NCBI GenBank assembly: GCA_937876245.1
Contig: CALEGP010000023.1
Location: forward strand, 1 to 64,000
Length of the DNA stretch: 64,000 nt
Direction: 5' to 3'
Source of the DNA: an uncultured Actinomycetes bacterium
GTDB taxonomy: Bacteria; Actinomycetota; Actinomycetes; Nanopelagicales; Nanopelagicaceae
Shown here: positions 37,341-46,459 of the stretch, piece after piece
How positions within the stretch are numbered: the stretch's first letter is position 1
Layout of the letters: every line of letters begins with the position of its first letter
The notes under the pieces: generated by a model
The model's input: the letters and a program-made list of their open reading frames with translations, nothing else
What the model was told of the DNA's origin: nothing
Database searches by the model: none
Position numbers and translations under genes: made by a program

Positions 37341-38617
37341 TAGCTACCGTGATCCCAAGAGTTTAAGTAGATCTCTTGAGCTGGAGTTAATTTATCAATT
37401 GTGGATCCCATGCTCTCTAATTTCAACTTAGCAACTTCCTTGTCAATCTCTGTCGGAACGTCATGTAAACCTGCGCCTAGGGACTCTGCTGCCTTCAGTA
37501 AATATTCAGCTGTTAGGGCTTGATCGGAAAATGACATATCCATAACAGATGCCGGGTGGCCCTCAGCCGCCCCAAGATTTACTAGTCGGCCTTCTGCAAG
37601 TAGAAGAATGCGACGGCCATCAGCCATAACATATTCATCAGTCTGGTGGCGCATTTTTGCATTCTTTGATTTGGCATTGTGTTCAAGCCAGGCAACATCA
37701 ATTTCGATATCAAAGTGACCGGCATTAGAGAGAATAGCGCCATCTTTCATGACTTTGAAATGCTCTTCACGAAGTACGTCGCGGTTTCCAGTTACTGTTA
37801 CATAAATATCACCGTACTTGGCGGCTTCAGTCATAGGCATAACTCGGTATCCCTGCATTAACGCATCTAAAGCTTTGGTTGGGTCAATCTCAGTAACAAT
37901 AACATCGGCACCCATTCCTTTTGCGCGCTCAGCAACGCCCTTACCGCAATATCCAAATCCGGCAACAACAAAGGTTTTCCCGGCAATAAGTGAATTTGTT
38001 GAACGGAAGATTGCATCCAGTGTTGACTGGCCCGTACCAAAGCGGTTATCAAACATGTGTTTTGTGTCTGTGTCATTGACGGCAATCATTGGAAATTTTA
38101 AAGCGCCATCTTTGGCCATCTGACTAAGGCGGATAACTCCGGTTGTTGTCTCTTCACAACCGCCGATGATTCCATCAATAAGTTCGGTTCGAGTTGTGTG
38201 CAGGGTATTGACTAAATCACAACCATCATCAAAAACTAGGTGGGGTTTGATATCTAGCGCGGCATTAATATGCGAATAATATCCATCTCGATCAACTGCA
38301 TTGCGAGCAAAAACGCTTATGCCATATTCATGAACAAGAGCTGCTGCCGTGTCATCCTGAGTAGAAAGTGGGTTTGAAGCACATAGCGCTAGCTCAGCTC
38401 CACCGGCTTTGAGAGCGCGCATTAAATTCGCTGTTTCGGTCGTGACATGCATACAAGCAGAAATACGAATTCCTTTAAATGGTTGCTCTTTGGCAAAGCG
38501 CTCTCGTATTTGTGCCAAGACCGGCATATTCCGTTCCGCCCATTCAATTTTCTTCTTTCCTTCTGCCACAAGTGCAGCATTTGCAATATCGTGCTTTACC
38601 GCAGTTTCAACGCTCAC
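37340..38617 (-). CDS. ahcY: Adenosylhomocysteinase
   Basis: NAD-dependent hydrolase that splits S-adenosylhomocysteine to adenosine and homocysteine, keeping methyltransferases free of product inhibition. The 425-residue length lacks the roughly 40-residue insertion of the longer mycobacterial type. Motifs are ACMHVTTETANLMRAL, DDGCDLVNTLH, NDTDTKHMFDNRFGTGQS and the Rossmann segment VVAGFGYCGKGVA. Translation starts at GTG with AGGAG 6 bases upstream. The same transcript probably continues into mtrA and mtrB. Confidence 0.96.
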   Translation of the reverse strand: MSVETAVKHDIANAALVAEGKKKIEWAERNMPVLAQIRERFAKEQPFKGIRISACMHVTTETANLMRALKAGGAELALCASNPLSTQDDTAAALVHEYGISVFARNAVDRDGYYSHINAALDIKPHLVFDDGCDLVNTLHTTRTELIDGIIGGCEETTTGVIRLSQMAKDGALKFPMIAVNDTDTKHMFDNRFGTGQSTLDAIFRSTNSLIAGKTFVVAGFGYCGKGVAERAKGMGADVIVTEIDPTKALDALMQGYRVMPMTEAAKYGDIYVTVTGNRDVLREEHFKVMKDGAILSNAGHFDIEIDVAWLEHNAKSKNAKMRHQTDEYVMADGRRILLLAEGRLVNLGAAEGHPASVMDMSFSDQALTAEYLLKAAESLGAGLHDVPTEIDKEVAKLKLESMGSTIDKLTPAQEIYLNSWDHGS

Positions 38618-38678
38618 AAATAACTCCTGTTTATAATTCGAATGAGAGGCTTCTCGTATTTATGTATAGGAAGCTAGG

Positions 38679-40070
38679 TTATCGCTTAGCCCTGATGATT
38701 GCGAGTAGGGCGTCGCGGGCTTTGATCATCTGAGCCTCCGTATCGCCCTCGACATTTAATCTAAGTAGTGGTTCAGTGTTAGAGGCCCGAACGTTAAACC
38801 AATACTTCGGCCCAGAAAGCGTAATTCCATCTAAATCATCTACTTCAAATCCCTTACCGTCGGGGCCGTACTTGGCAAGTATTGCCTCAATTGTTGCAGG
38901 TATATTTTTCACTTCGGAATTTATCTCACCACTGGTGACGTAACGGCTCAGTGGTTTCAGTAGTTCAGAGAGCGAGCTATCGGTCGCCGCTAAGTCGGTA
39001 AGTGCAAATAGTGCAGCCAACATTCCAGAATCCGCTCGCCAGAAGTCTGAAAAATAGAAATGTCCCGAATGCTCCCCACCGAATATCGCACCCGAATCTG
39101 CCATCATCTTCTTAATAAAAGAATGTCCAACTCGTGAACGAAGTGGACTGCCACCATTTTCTAAAATTATCTCAGGGACTGCTTTTGAGGAAATCAAGTT
39201 GTAGATAATTGTCGATCCTGGCTTGCGCTTTAATTCACGAATTGCGATGAGCGAAGTCAGTGTAGATGGATTTACTAGAGCGCCTTTCTCGTCAATCAAA
39301 AAACATCTGTCAGCGTCGCCATCAAAGGCCAATCCAATATCTGCTTTCTCTTTAAGTACCCTTTTCTGAAGATCGCGTAAGTTCTTTGAGTCAATTGGAT
39401 TTGCTTCATGGTTTGGAAAATTTCCATCAAGCTCAAAGTACATGGGAATTACTTCCACATTCAAGTGTTCCATAACCGCTGGAGCGGTATAGCCAGCCAT
39501 GCCATTGCCGGCATCAATAACCACTTTTAACCTACGTGCTGCACTCTTTTCGCCGTTGATTTCAGGAAATAGTGAAATCAAAAAGTTTACGTAATTCTGA
39601 AGAAGGTTACGTTTACTTTCAACGCCGACCGGTCGGTTTGTGATCGGCATTCCATCAAGCAGTAATTGCTTAATCCGACCTAATCCAGAATCTTGACCGA
39701 TAGGCACAGCCCCGCTCTTACATAATTTCATTCCATTATATGTCGCAGGATTATGACTTGCCGTGAGCATGGCACCTGGCAGATTCAATTCTCCTGAAGC
39801 GAAGTACAACATATCCGTCGAAGCTAATCCTATTCGGATTACATCCATACCTTGCGAAGTTGCGCCGTCGGAAAAAGCAGTTGCTAAGAGCGGTGAGGAC
39901 TCACGCATATCCTCGCCAATAATTATTGTTGAAGGTTCGCGTTCGCCTTGGAGAAAGGTCGCATATGCACCGCCCAACGCAAAAGCAAAATCTGGAGTTA
40001 ATTGTGAATCTACCAGGCCCCGAATATCGTAAGCTTTAATTACTGAATCTAAATAATCACCACTAAACAT
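38679..40070 (-). CDS. manB: Phosphomannomutase/phosphoglucomutase
   Basis: Alpha-D-phosphohexomutase of 463 residues. The phosphoserine loop is MLTASHNPATYNGMK, the metal loop is GLAFDGDADRCFLID, the sugar-binding loop is FGGEHSGHFYF, and the C-terminal phosphate loop is RASNTEPLLRLN. It interconverts mannose-6-P and mannose-1-P, feeding GDP-mannose and cell-wall glycans, in step with the nucleotidyltransferase gene at 45.4 kb. It lies between DUF3499 and ahcY. Confidence 0.94.
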   Translation of the reverse strand: MFSGDYLDSVIKAYDIRGLVDSQLTPDFAFALGGAYATFLQGEREPSTIIIGEDMRESSPLLATAFSDGATSQGMDVIRIGLASTDMLYFASGELNLPGAMLTASHNPATYNGMKLCKSGAVPIGQDSGLGRIKQLLLDGMPITNRPVGVESKRNLLQNYVNFLISLFPEINGEKSAARRLKVVIDAGNGMAGYTAPAVMEHLNVEVIPMYFELDGNFPNHEANPIDSKNLRDLQKRVLKEKADIGLAFDGDADRCFLIDEKGALVNPSTLTSLIAIRELKRKPGSTIIYNLISSKAVPEIILENGGSPLRSRVGHSFIKKMMADSGAIFGGEHSGHFYFSDFWRADSGMLAALFALTDLAATDSSLSELLKPLSRYVTSGEINSEVKNIPATIEAILAKYGPDGKGFEVDDLDGITLSGPKYWFNVRASNTEPLLRLNVEGDTEAQMIKARDALLAIIRAKR

Positions 40071-40084
40071 GACGCTAATCTAAC

Positions 40085-40456
40085 TTAATTTGGGATAGCT
40101 CGAAGGTGGCCTCTGCGCCCAATTTCTAAAGGTAATAGTTCATCGCCACTTTGATCTGGCGTAATTTGCCGTGAACCAACCTCGCGGACCGCATCTGCAA
40201 TAGCCATGAGATCGTCATCAGAAGGCCCATTAGTTTGTGATTCGACTTCTTGTTTAATAACAGTCCATCCAACAGGCGCGCTCATGCGCAAACTATGTTG
40301 ATCACAAAGATCATATGCGTGTGGCTCTGAAAAAGTTGCTAATGGTCCAAGCACAGCAGTTGAGTCAGCGTAAATATAAGTGAGAGTTTTTGATGAAAGA
40401 TTGCGACAACCAACCCGGGAGCATAGGCGGCCGGTTCGAGGTTGAGGGCGTGTCAT
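40085..40456 (-). CDS. DUF3499 family protein
   Basis: A protein of 123 residues. The family start is clear: RLCSRVGCRNLSSKTLTYIYADSTAVLGPLATFSEPHAYDLCDQHSLRMSAPVGW contains CxxxxC and CxxH-type ligands that look like a zinc site. The C-terminal half is polar and variable. Function is unknown; the gene is kept between manB and whiB2 in Actinobacteria. Confidence 0.88.
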   Translation of the reverse strand: MTRPQPRTGRLCSRVGCRNLSSKTLTYIYADSTAVLGPLATFSEPHAYDLCDQHSLRMSAPVGWTVIKQEVESQTNGPSDDDLMAIADAVREVGSRQITPDQSGDELLPLEIGRRGHLRAIPN

Positions 40457-40496
40457 ACCTATGAGGTTATCGCGCTAAAGGGGGAAAGGTTGGGAT

Positions 40497-41816
40497 TTAC
40501 TCGCGTGTGATAACACGGGCGTCAGCGCTAGGAATTGCTGCACTTTCCAGCTGAGACCCTGGCATCAATGGCAAGAAACTAAAACCATACTGTTCCTTAA
40601 AAATTGCCCCTCCATAAATACCCTTGTCCTGGGCGCTAAAAGTTACCCTAACTACCCCACTTCTGGGACGCCAAACTGCGAGGCCTTTGCCTTGAATAAA
40701 CTTGTTGTGAATCTTTCGTCTCGTATCCACCCACTCAACATCAACTCCAACATTCTTCCCTTGAAAAACTACATCGGGTCGAAGGCCTCCAAGATAAAGA
40801 GTTAAGTCTCCGATTTCTTTGACACTGGTGGACCAGGAAAAATCATTCGTTCCATTATTCGCTCCCGAACTCATAACTGCGGCAACAATCGGGCGATCAG
40901 AGGTCAAGAGCAGAACGAAGTTACGTGATCTAAGTATCGGTTTAAAGGAAATATCTAGAACTTGGCTCGCCGCCACATTCAAATTGTCGAGCCCGACTGG
41001 GATAAAACTGCCATCAGTTGAAACTAATTTGGCTTGAACTTTCGCCTCCACTTTACCGGGCACCAAGATCCGCAATTTTTGCCGGGCGGTGCCATTGCTC
41101 AAAGCAACATTGCTGACCGCCGGAATAACTACAAGATTCGCTGGATCTGCGCTCTGAGATACGAATTCTGATCCTAAGGATTTGAGTCCACGTTGGCGTT
41201 GATCATGCATGAAGATAGTTGCTCGTCCTGATCTAGTAATCGCATGAATAACTATTGAATTTTCTCCAGGCGCCAAAGTATCTAAGTAAATTCGCTTACT
41301 TGAATTTTGAAAAATTCTCTTAGTCACTACAGATGGCATTGCAGTAGACGTATAAACAACCAAATCAACGATTGAAGCGCCTAAGCCACTGTTAATAATT
41401 TGTAGAGAGGCGCGACTTGTAACTGCGCCAGATCCACCAACGAACCATTGATTACCCTTGCTGATCGAGCAAGCGACGGTAGCCAAAGTCCGAGATTTAG
41501 TCCTAGTGACATTTATCGAAGTTGAGCTTGCTCCTTCAACTAAAACTGGCTTGGCCGACAGATAGTGCGAGCTCTTAGCGGGAGAAATATTCCCTTTTTT
41601 ATTTGGAATCTGCCGAACTAGCGTCTTGGAAGAGGGCAGAACAGATGTAGAGGAAGCATCACTCAGATTCGCTGGACACAGTGTTGCTGGATAATTTTGA
41701 ACTGCACGGATTCTAGAATTCTCGGGGCCGGCAATAATGACCATCAAAGTTGAGGTCAATAGAACACCGATTGCCACAATAATGCGGATATTTGCGCCCC
41801 TAATAACCGAAATCAT
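40497..41816 (-). CDS. DUF5719 family exported protein
   Basis: A protein of 439 residues with an N-terminal membrane anchor or signal (IIVAIGVLLTSTLMVIIAG) and a long beta-rich extracytoplasmic region. The family features LGGLRPDVVFQGKNVGVDVEW-like repeats and a QRGLKSLGSEFVSQ segment are consistent with DUF5719. Its stop codon is followed by DUF3499, and its start overlaps the giant glycosyltransferase stop by 4 bases, so the two are likely a functional pair acting at the membrane surface. Confidence 0.75.
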   Translation of the reverse strand: MISVIRGANIRIIVAIGVLLTSTLMVIIAGPENSRIRAVQNYPATLCPANLSDASSTSVLPSSKTLVRQIPNKKGNISPAKSSHYLSAKPVLVEGASSTSINVTRTKSRTLATVACSISKGNQWFVGGSGAVTSRASLQIINSGLGASIVDLVVYTSTAMPSVVTKRIFQNSSKRIYLDTLAPGENSIVIHAITRSGRATIFMHDQRQRGLKSLGSEFVSQSADPANLVVIPAVSNVALSNGTARQKLRILVPGKVEAKVQAKLVSTDGSFIPVGLDNLNVAASQVLDISFKPILRSRNFVLLLTSDRPIVAAVMSSGANNGTNDFSWSTSVKEIGDLTLYLGGLRPDVVFQGKNVGVDVEWVDTRRKIHNKFIQGKGLAVWRPRSGVVRVTFSAQDKGIYGGAIFKEQYGFSFLPLMPGSQLESAAIPSADARVITRE

Positions 41817-44800
41817 GCGAGCTCCTCGACTGGAACTTCTTTTCGTCGCCGTCCCGCAGGGAGAGAAAGAACTATTACTACAATTAATGAAATCAACTGC
41901 ATCGAAATCAACGCTCTGCGTCTAGTTCCATCGTGCAGTAATGTTATTGAACCTCTTTCTTGAACTTCAAAAGACGGCATTCCAAGCTCTGATTGAGCTA
42001 ATTTGACGTCATTGCCATTTACAATTAATTTCCAACCGCTGTTAAATTTTTCTGCAAGCGTTATGACTCCTGGAGTTTGCAACTCATCAATTGCACCAAC
42101 ATTGCTCGAATTTAGTCCGGCTATTTTACCGGCTGCATCCACCACGGAAACTCGAGGGCGGCTACCTGCAACCTGCCAAATAATTCCAGAGCGGGTCGCC
42201 GAATTTCTACTGAATCCCCCGATGCCATCGATGGTACGAACAACGCCATCATCTGCAGGATTCCTCAGAAAAACATATCCAATGCCATAGGCACCCAGAA
42301 CCTTGTTTGACTCAAGCCCAACACCGCTAACCAAATCATCAATCGCAATTCTGATTTGTTTAGGCATCGCCACCGCTACATCAGCATCCCCAATCTCTAA
42401 ATCAGATCCCCTGGTGATGAAATAAACTAATTGATTGCCAGACCTTTTTAAAACTAAGGTTTTCGGTCTCTCCGGAATGTTGCTTAGCGAGGCGATAAAT
42501 GGTGGTACGACCGCTACTTTTTCACTGCCCACCAATGAGTGGGAACCCCCTGTAATAGCCCAAGTGCTCATAACAAAAACCGAAGAAGAAGCAAATACAG
42601 CAGTAGTGACTAAAATCCAATGTCGCAAGCCAAGTTTAGAGTTCCTTAGATTTTCAATCATGTTGGATGCGAGCGTTAGCGCTGGAATTAGAATCAATAC
42701 CTCGATAAAAATAATTAGACTTCCAGTCCAAATATTCCCATTACTTCCATGCCCAACGACATTAATTTGTGAAATTAGTACTGAAAACGAAAGCACTCCA
42801 ACGGCTAAGCTTGATTGAATTGCATATTTCTTGCTGAATAATGTGAGCAGTAGAAAAACAATGAACGGTGTCATAATCCAGACTGGAACTCCTGTGTCAC
42901 CACCCGGATTGAGCGAAAGAATGCTTAGGAGCGATCCCCCTGTAAGAGGAAGTCCCGGTTCCAAAAAGATCTGTGTTGGGTGAATTACTAAAGAGGCAGA
43001 CCAGGGGGCATTTAGCAGGCCTGGCAAGAGCAAAAGTGTAATGATTTTTCTAATACGGGAATTGCTTGTAGCCACACCAAAGTTAATAGCGCCTGCTTCT
43101 TTAATTTTATCTTTCTTCTTGAAGACTTCAACACCAAGGTAGACCAAGAAAAATAACGTCCAAGCAATTAAAAAGAGTGGAGAAAACGCAGCCAAAATAG
43201 CAGTCAAAATCGACATGCCGTAAATTTTGCGCCAGCTCATCAAATTAATTTCGCCTAACTTAGAAGCAAGTGCCAGAAAGCCCGGAGCGAGTACCGCTAT
43301 TACGAGAGTTCCAAGTCGGCCTTGATTTATGCTGTTCCATATTGCAGGAGACATCGCGTACAGGATTCCGCCGGCGACTGCAAAATGATTTCCCAAGCCG
43401 CTACTTTTGGCGCTTCGGTACATAACATAGAACGCAAGCGGCGGAGTAAATAAAAATATTAGCGAAATAAAGAGCCATACTTTTCCAAAAGTAATGGCGG
43501 AAAATCCCGCGACCAAAGCAACCCAAGGCGGCATTGGCGCCGTAGATCCCATTCCAACAAGATGCCAAGATTCGCTGTACTTAGCTATCAAATCCATAGC
43601 ACCACCTGGAGATACCGCAAGTGCGCCGCCGCTTATAGTGCCAAATCTATTTCTAGAAGCTATGACTGAAATTAAAAAAATTGAGACCATTCCGATTAGT
43701 AGTGGTCGATTACGAATTGTTCGCCATAGAGAGGTCTGCGATGTGAAAGTAATGTCCTGGTCGTCAAAACTCTCATCGATGACGCCAATATCTGCGTAAC
43801 TAATGAAATCGGAAAAAGTTTCTTCCTGATAGACATTATCAGATTTGTCAGACTGGTAATTATGACCCTTGAAAAAATTCCTAATTGAATACTTTCCTTG
43901 CGTGAAGGCCATGCGGACCTGGATGCCAACTGGAGGAATAAATTCTCGAACGACTCTTGGCGGAAGTAGCCGCTTTTGTTTGCGCCACTTTCTTGCTCGG
44001 ATTAATTCTCTAGGCTTAATAATCAAAAGCCCCACTGCGGCGATTTCGTCAGCAGCATATCCGGGAAGTTTGGCTAATAAATATCCGCTGGCCCTCAAGG
44101 TTGCACTTCCCACGATTTGGATTGCAATCCAAGGCAAGAGCCACCAAGAAGAATTTGCCATTAAAACAAATGCTGCATTCTTTCTATCTAAAAGTCTTGG
44201 GCGATGTAAAAATGCCTCTTCTACATCGACGCTTCGACGTTCCGAGGCTGATGCTTCTGCGTGATAAACCAATGCGGAAGGAGCCGTAACTACCGAGAAA
44301 CCTGCGACTCTGGCGCGCCAGCCAAGATCAACATCATCTCTAAACAGTGCGAGGTTTGGATCAAGCCCACCTAGATCCTCAAAAATTTGTCGGCGTGCCA
44401 ACATTGCAGCTGTACTTACTGCTAACACTTCAGTTGATTGATCAAATTGGCCTTGATCATGTTCTCGCGGATCTAGGCCAGTCCACCTTGCGCCATTTCC
44501 TGCAACGCTAATTCCTATTTCGAGTAAATGCCGACGGTTATACCAACCTAGAAGTTTTGGTCCAACAAATGCAATTTGAGGTTTCTCGGACAAAGCCTCT
44601 ATCAATATTTGTAGAGCGCCCTTGTCCGGAGCGCAGTCATCATGAAGAATCCAAATTAGCTCTTCAGCATCACTGCTCACTAGTTTTTTTATAGATCCAA
44701 GTGCCAGCGCAATAGCATCGCCAAAACCATCATTACGATTAGCTTTTAGGACAGTTATTCCAGCGGCAATTAACATTTTTACCGAGCTATCAGTCGATCC

Positions 44801-44926
44801 CGTATCAACCGCCATGATTCGATCGATTGGTCTGGTTTGCGAGGAAAGAGCCGCGATAGCTTCAGGTAGCCAAGACGCCCCATCGTGCGAAACTAATATC
44901 GCAGTTACAAAGAATTTTTCGGCCAC
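41813..44926 (-). CDS. Large membrane glycosyltransferase (GT2 domain plus polytopic C-terminal region)
   Basis: A protein of 1037 residues. Residues 1-260 are a GT2 domain with AVDTGSTDSSVKML, WILHDDCAPDKGALQ (DxD-like) and GGLDPNLALFRDDVDLGWRARV. From about 410 to 810 there are roughly 12 membrane helices, and a soluble region of about 200 residues follows with a final helix. The architecture is that of actinobacterial GT2 proteins next to whiB2 that probably build an extracellular glycan from a lipid-linked sugar. Sugar and acceptor are unknown. It is co-transcribed with the DUF5719 gene. Confidence 0.85.
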   Translation of the reverse strand: MAEKFFVTAILVSHDGASWLPEAIAALSSQTRPIDRIMAVDTGSTDSSVKMLIAAGITVLKANRNDGFGDAIALALGSIKKLVSSDAEELIWILHDDCAPDKGALQILIEALSEKPQIAFVGPKLLGWYNRRHLLEIGISVAGNGARWTGLDPREHDQGQFDQSTEVLAVSTAAMLARRQIFEDLGGLDPNLALFRDDVDLGWRARVAGFSVVTAPSALVYHAEASASERRSVDVEEAFLHRPRLLDRKNAAFVLMANSSWWLLPWIAIQIVGSATLRASGYLLAKLPGYAADEIAAVGLLIIKPRELIRARKWRKQKRLLPPRVVREFIPPVGIQVRMAFTQGKYSIRNFFKGHNYQSDKSDNVYQEETFSDFISYADIGVIDESFDDQDITFTSQTSLWRTIRNRPLLIGMVSIFLISVIASRNRFGTISGGALAVSPGGAMDLIAKYSESWHLVGMGSTAPMPPWVALVAGFSAITFGKVWLFISLIFLFTPPLAFYVMYRSAKSSGLGNHFAVAGGILYAMSPAIWNSINQGRLGTLVIAVLAPGFLALASKLGEINLMSWRKIYGMSILTAILAAFSPLFLIAWTLFFLVYLGVEVFKKKDKIKEAGAINFGVATSNSRIRKIITLLLLPGLLNAPWSASLVIHPTQIFLEPGLPLTGGSLLSILSLNPGGDTGVPVWIMTPFIVFLLLTLFSKKYAIQSSLAVGVLSFSVLISQINVVGHGSNGNIWTGSLIIFIEVLILIPALTLASNMIENLRNSKLGLRHWILVTTAVFASSSVFVMSTWAITGGSHSLVGSEKVAVVPPFIASLSNIPERPKTLVLKRSGNQLVYFITRGSDLEIGDADVAVAMPKQIRIAIDDLVSGVGLESNKVLGAYGIGYVFLRNPADDGVVRTIDGIGGFSRNSATRSGIIWQVAGSRPRVSVVDAAGKIAGLNSSNVGAIDELQTPGVITLAEKFNSGWKLIVNGNDVKLAQSELGMPSFEVQERGSITLLHDGTRRRALISMQLISLIVVIVLSLPAGRRRKEVPVEELA

Positions 44927-44971
44927 GAGTTAATCCCTGACTAATATGCTAAAAATAGCGAAAAATATAGG

Positions 44972-45244
44972 TTAAGCCGTGCGGCGTTTTAGGCGACGGC
45001 GTTCGCGTTCAGAAAGCCCTCCCCAAATACCAAACCGCTCATCATGTCCTAGCGCGTATTCCAAACATTCGCCACGCACATCACAAGATAGACAAACCCG
45101 CTTGGCTTCTCGGGTTGATCCACCTTTTTCTGGGAAGAATGCTTCAGGGTCAGTCTGGGCACATAAGGCACGCTCTTGCCAGGAAAGTTCGACTATATCG
45201 CCGTTGATTACGCCTTCAATCTCTACTGGGCGTGGATCGCTCAT
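44972..45244 (-). CDS. whiB2: WhiB2/WhmD-type iron-sulfur regulator
   Basis: Wbl protein of 90 residues with cluster ligands Cys28, Cys51, Cys54 and Cys60 and the FGIWGG turn, then the basic SERERRRLKRRTA tail. WhiB2 controls septation with WhiA in Streptomyces (WhiB) and is needed for division in mycobacteria. The ATG at 45244 has GAAGGAG seven bases before it and fixes the start; an upstream in-frame ATG would add nine residues. The gene order (glycosyltransferase and manB downstream) matches mycobacteria. A perfect palindrome lies 55 bases upstream. Confidence 0.95.
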   Translation of the reverse strand: MSDPRPVEIEGVINGDIVELSWQERALCAQTDPEAFFPEKGGSTREAKRVCLSCDVRGECLEYALGHDERFGIWGGLSERERRRLKRRTA

Positions 45245-45298
45245 GCGGTACTCCTTCAAACTTTTAGCCACCCGGGCGGGGCGGGGTTAATAAGAGAA

Positions 45299-45312
45299 TT
45301 ACACGCGTGTAA
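45299..45312. promoter_or_regulatory. Palindrome TTACACGCGTGTAA upstream of whiB2
   Basis: A 14-bp perfect palindrome 55 bases before the whiB2 start. The extended 15-mer TTACACGCGTGTAAC matches the 15-mer at 48996-49010 upstream of the uracil/xanthine permease in 13 of 15 positions. Likely an operator for an unidentified dimeric regulator. Confidence 0.6.
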
Positions 45313-45437
45313 CTCGATTAAGTCAAGCCCAGGGGGACCTTATTTTCCTATTTTTAGGCTCAAAATATAAAATTTTCTTAGATTTTCGTATTTACGGAGT
45401 CTTTTTCAAGGATTGGGAACTCAAAGAACGCAAAAAC

Positions 45438-46427
45438 TCAAAACCCGAAATAAATTCCTTCGGCGATAAAACTTGCCGGGACTTCGTAATTATCTGAAAC
45501 AAAGCAATTTGTGAGCTTGGCCCCAGCCCCTATTACGCACCCAGCCCCTATTACGCACCCGGATACTAAAGCATCGGCTCGAACGATTGACTCTCTGCCA
45601 ATCACGCTACCACCGGAAATTGTTGCGTTCGGTGCAATAGAAGAGCCTTCGAGCGCTAAGTATGCCTCTCCTGATTTACTGCCTTTCTGTATTGGCGTAG
45701 CAGGAGAATATATTTCACCAGAAATTAAGTCTTGCGAAGCTTTTAAGAGTGCTGCTGGCGTTCCAATATCCAACCAGTATGCAGAGTCGATATATCCAAA
45801 TACTTTGGCGCCGTTTTTTAACAGAGACGGAAAAGTTTCACGTTCAACGCTGACTATCTCTCCAGAAGGAATCTTGGTAATTACTTCTCGGTTAAATATG
45901 TAACAACCTGCATTAATTATATTTGTTGGTGGATTTTCCATTTTTTCATTAAATGCAAATACTTTTCCAGAACTTTCTAATTCGACAGCGCCAAATGCAC
46001 GAGCGTCCGCCACTTGCGTTAAATAAAGCGTGACATCGGCGCCCTTAAGTTCGTGGAATTTAAACTGACCGTCGAGATCATGCCCACTTAAAACATCGCC
46101 GTTAAAAACGGCTACTGGTCCACTTCCGGAAAGCATCTGCGCAGCATTGCTTATTGCGCCACCAGTTCCAAGCGCCACCTCTTCGAGAGCGTACTTAATC
46201 GAAATTCCGAAATCTCTGCCATCGCCAAAATAAGGTTGAAATAATTCAGCCTTAAAAGAGGTGGCTAGAACTATCTCGTCGATGCCAGCGTCGCGTGCTT
46301 TTAGAATTTGGTGTTCAGTAAATGGGACGCCTGCTACCTGGAGCATTGGCTTAGGAGTGTGATTAGTCAGTGGTTGGAGTCTTGTTCCACGGCCACCGAC
46401 CAGAAGAATTGCACTTCTTTTACTCAT
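45438..46427 (-). CDS. Sugar-1-phosphate nucleotidyltransferase (mannose-1-phosphate guanylyltransferase-like)
   Basis: A protein of 329 residues. The NTP-transferase domain shows VGGRGTRLQPLTNHTPKPMLQVAG, the signature loop with the catalytic Lys, and FNGDVLSGHDLD. The C-terminal part is a left-handed beta helix of hexapeptide repeats, SGCVIGAGCVIGAGAKLTNCFV. Relatives make GDP-mannose or dTDP-glucose; position near manB supports GDP-mannose. An exact 18-bp tandem duplication encodes two adjacent CVIGAG units. Confidence 0.85.
   Translation of the reverse strand: MSKRSAILLVGGRGTRLQPLTNHTPKPMLQVAGVPFTEHQILKARDAGIDEIVLATSFKAELFQPYFGDGRDFGISIKYALEEVALGTGGAISNAAQMLSGSGPVAVFNGDVLSGHDLDGQFKFHELKGADVTLYLTQVADARAFGAVELESSGKVFAFNEKMENPPTNIINAGCYIFNREVITKIPSGEIVSVERETFPSLLKNGAKVFGYIDSAYWLDIGTPAALLKASQDLISGEIYSPATPIQKGSKSGEAYLALEGSSIAPNATISGGSVIGRESIVRADALVSGCVIGAGCVIGAGAKLTNCFVSDNYEVPASFIAEGIYFGF
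45523..45558. repeat. Exact tandem 18-bp duplication encoding CVIGAG twice
   Basis: The 18 bases at 45523-45540 are repeated exactly at 45541-45558. In the minus-strand frame this doubles the hexapeptide CVIGAG in the beta-helix domain, one structural side of a left-handed coil. The identity at all wobble positions points to a recent duplication. Confidence 0.9.
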
Positions 46428-46459
46428 GCAGTCATCATCTAATTACAGTGACCAGCCGA

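Noticed and set aside
38618-38678. Possible SAH riboswitch before ahcY
   Set aside because: The gap is only 61 bases and no conserved pseudoknot core was seen.
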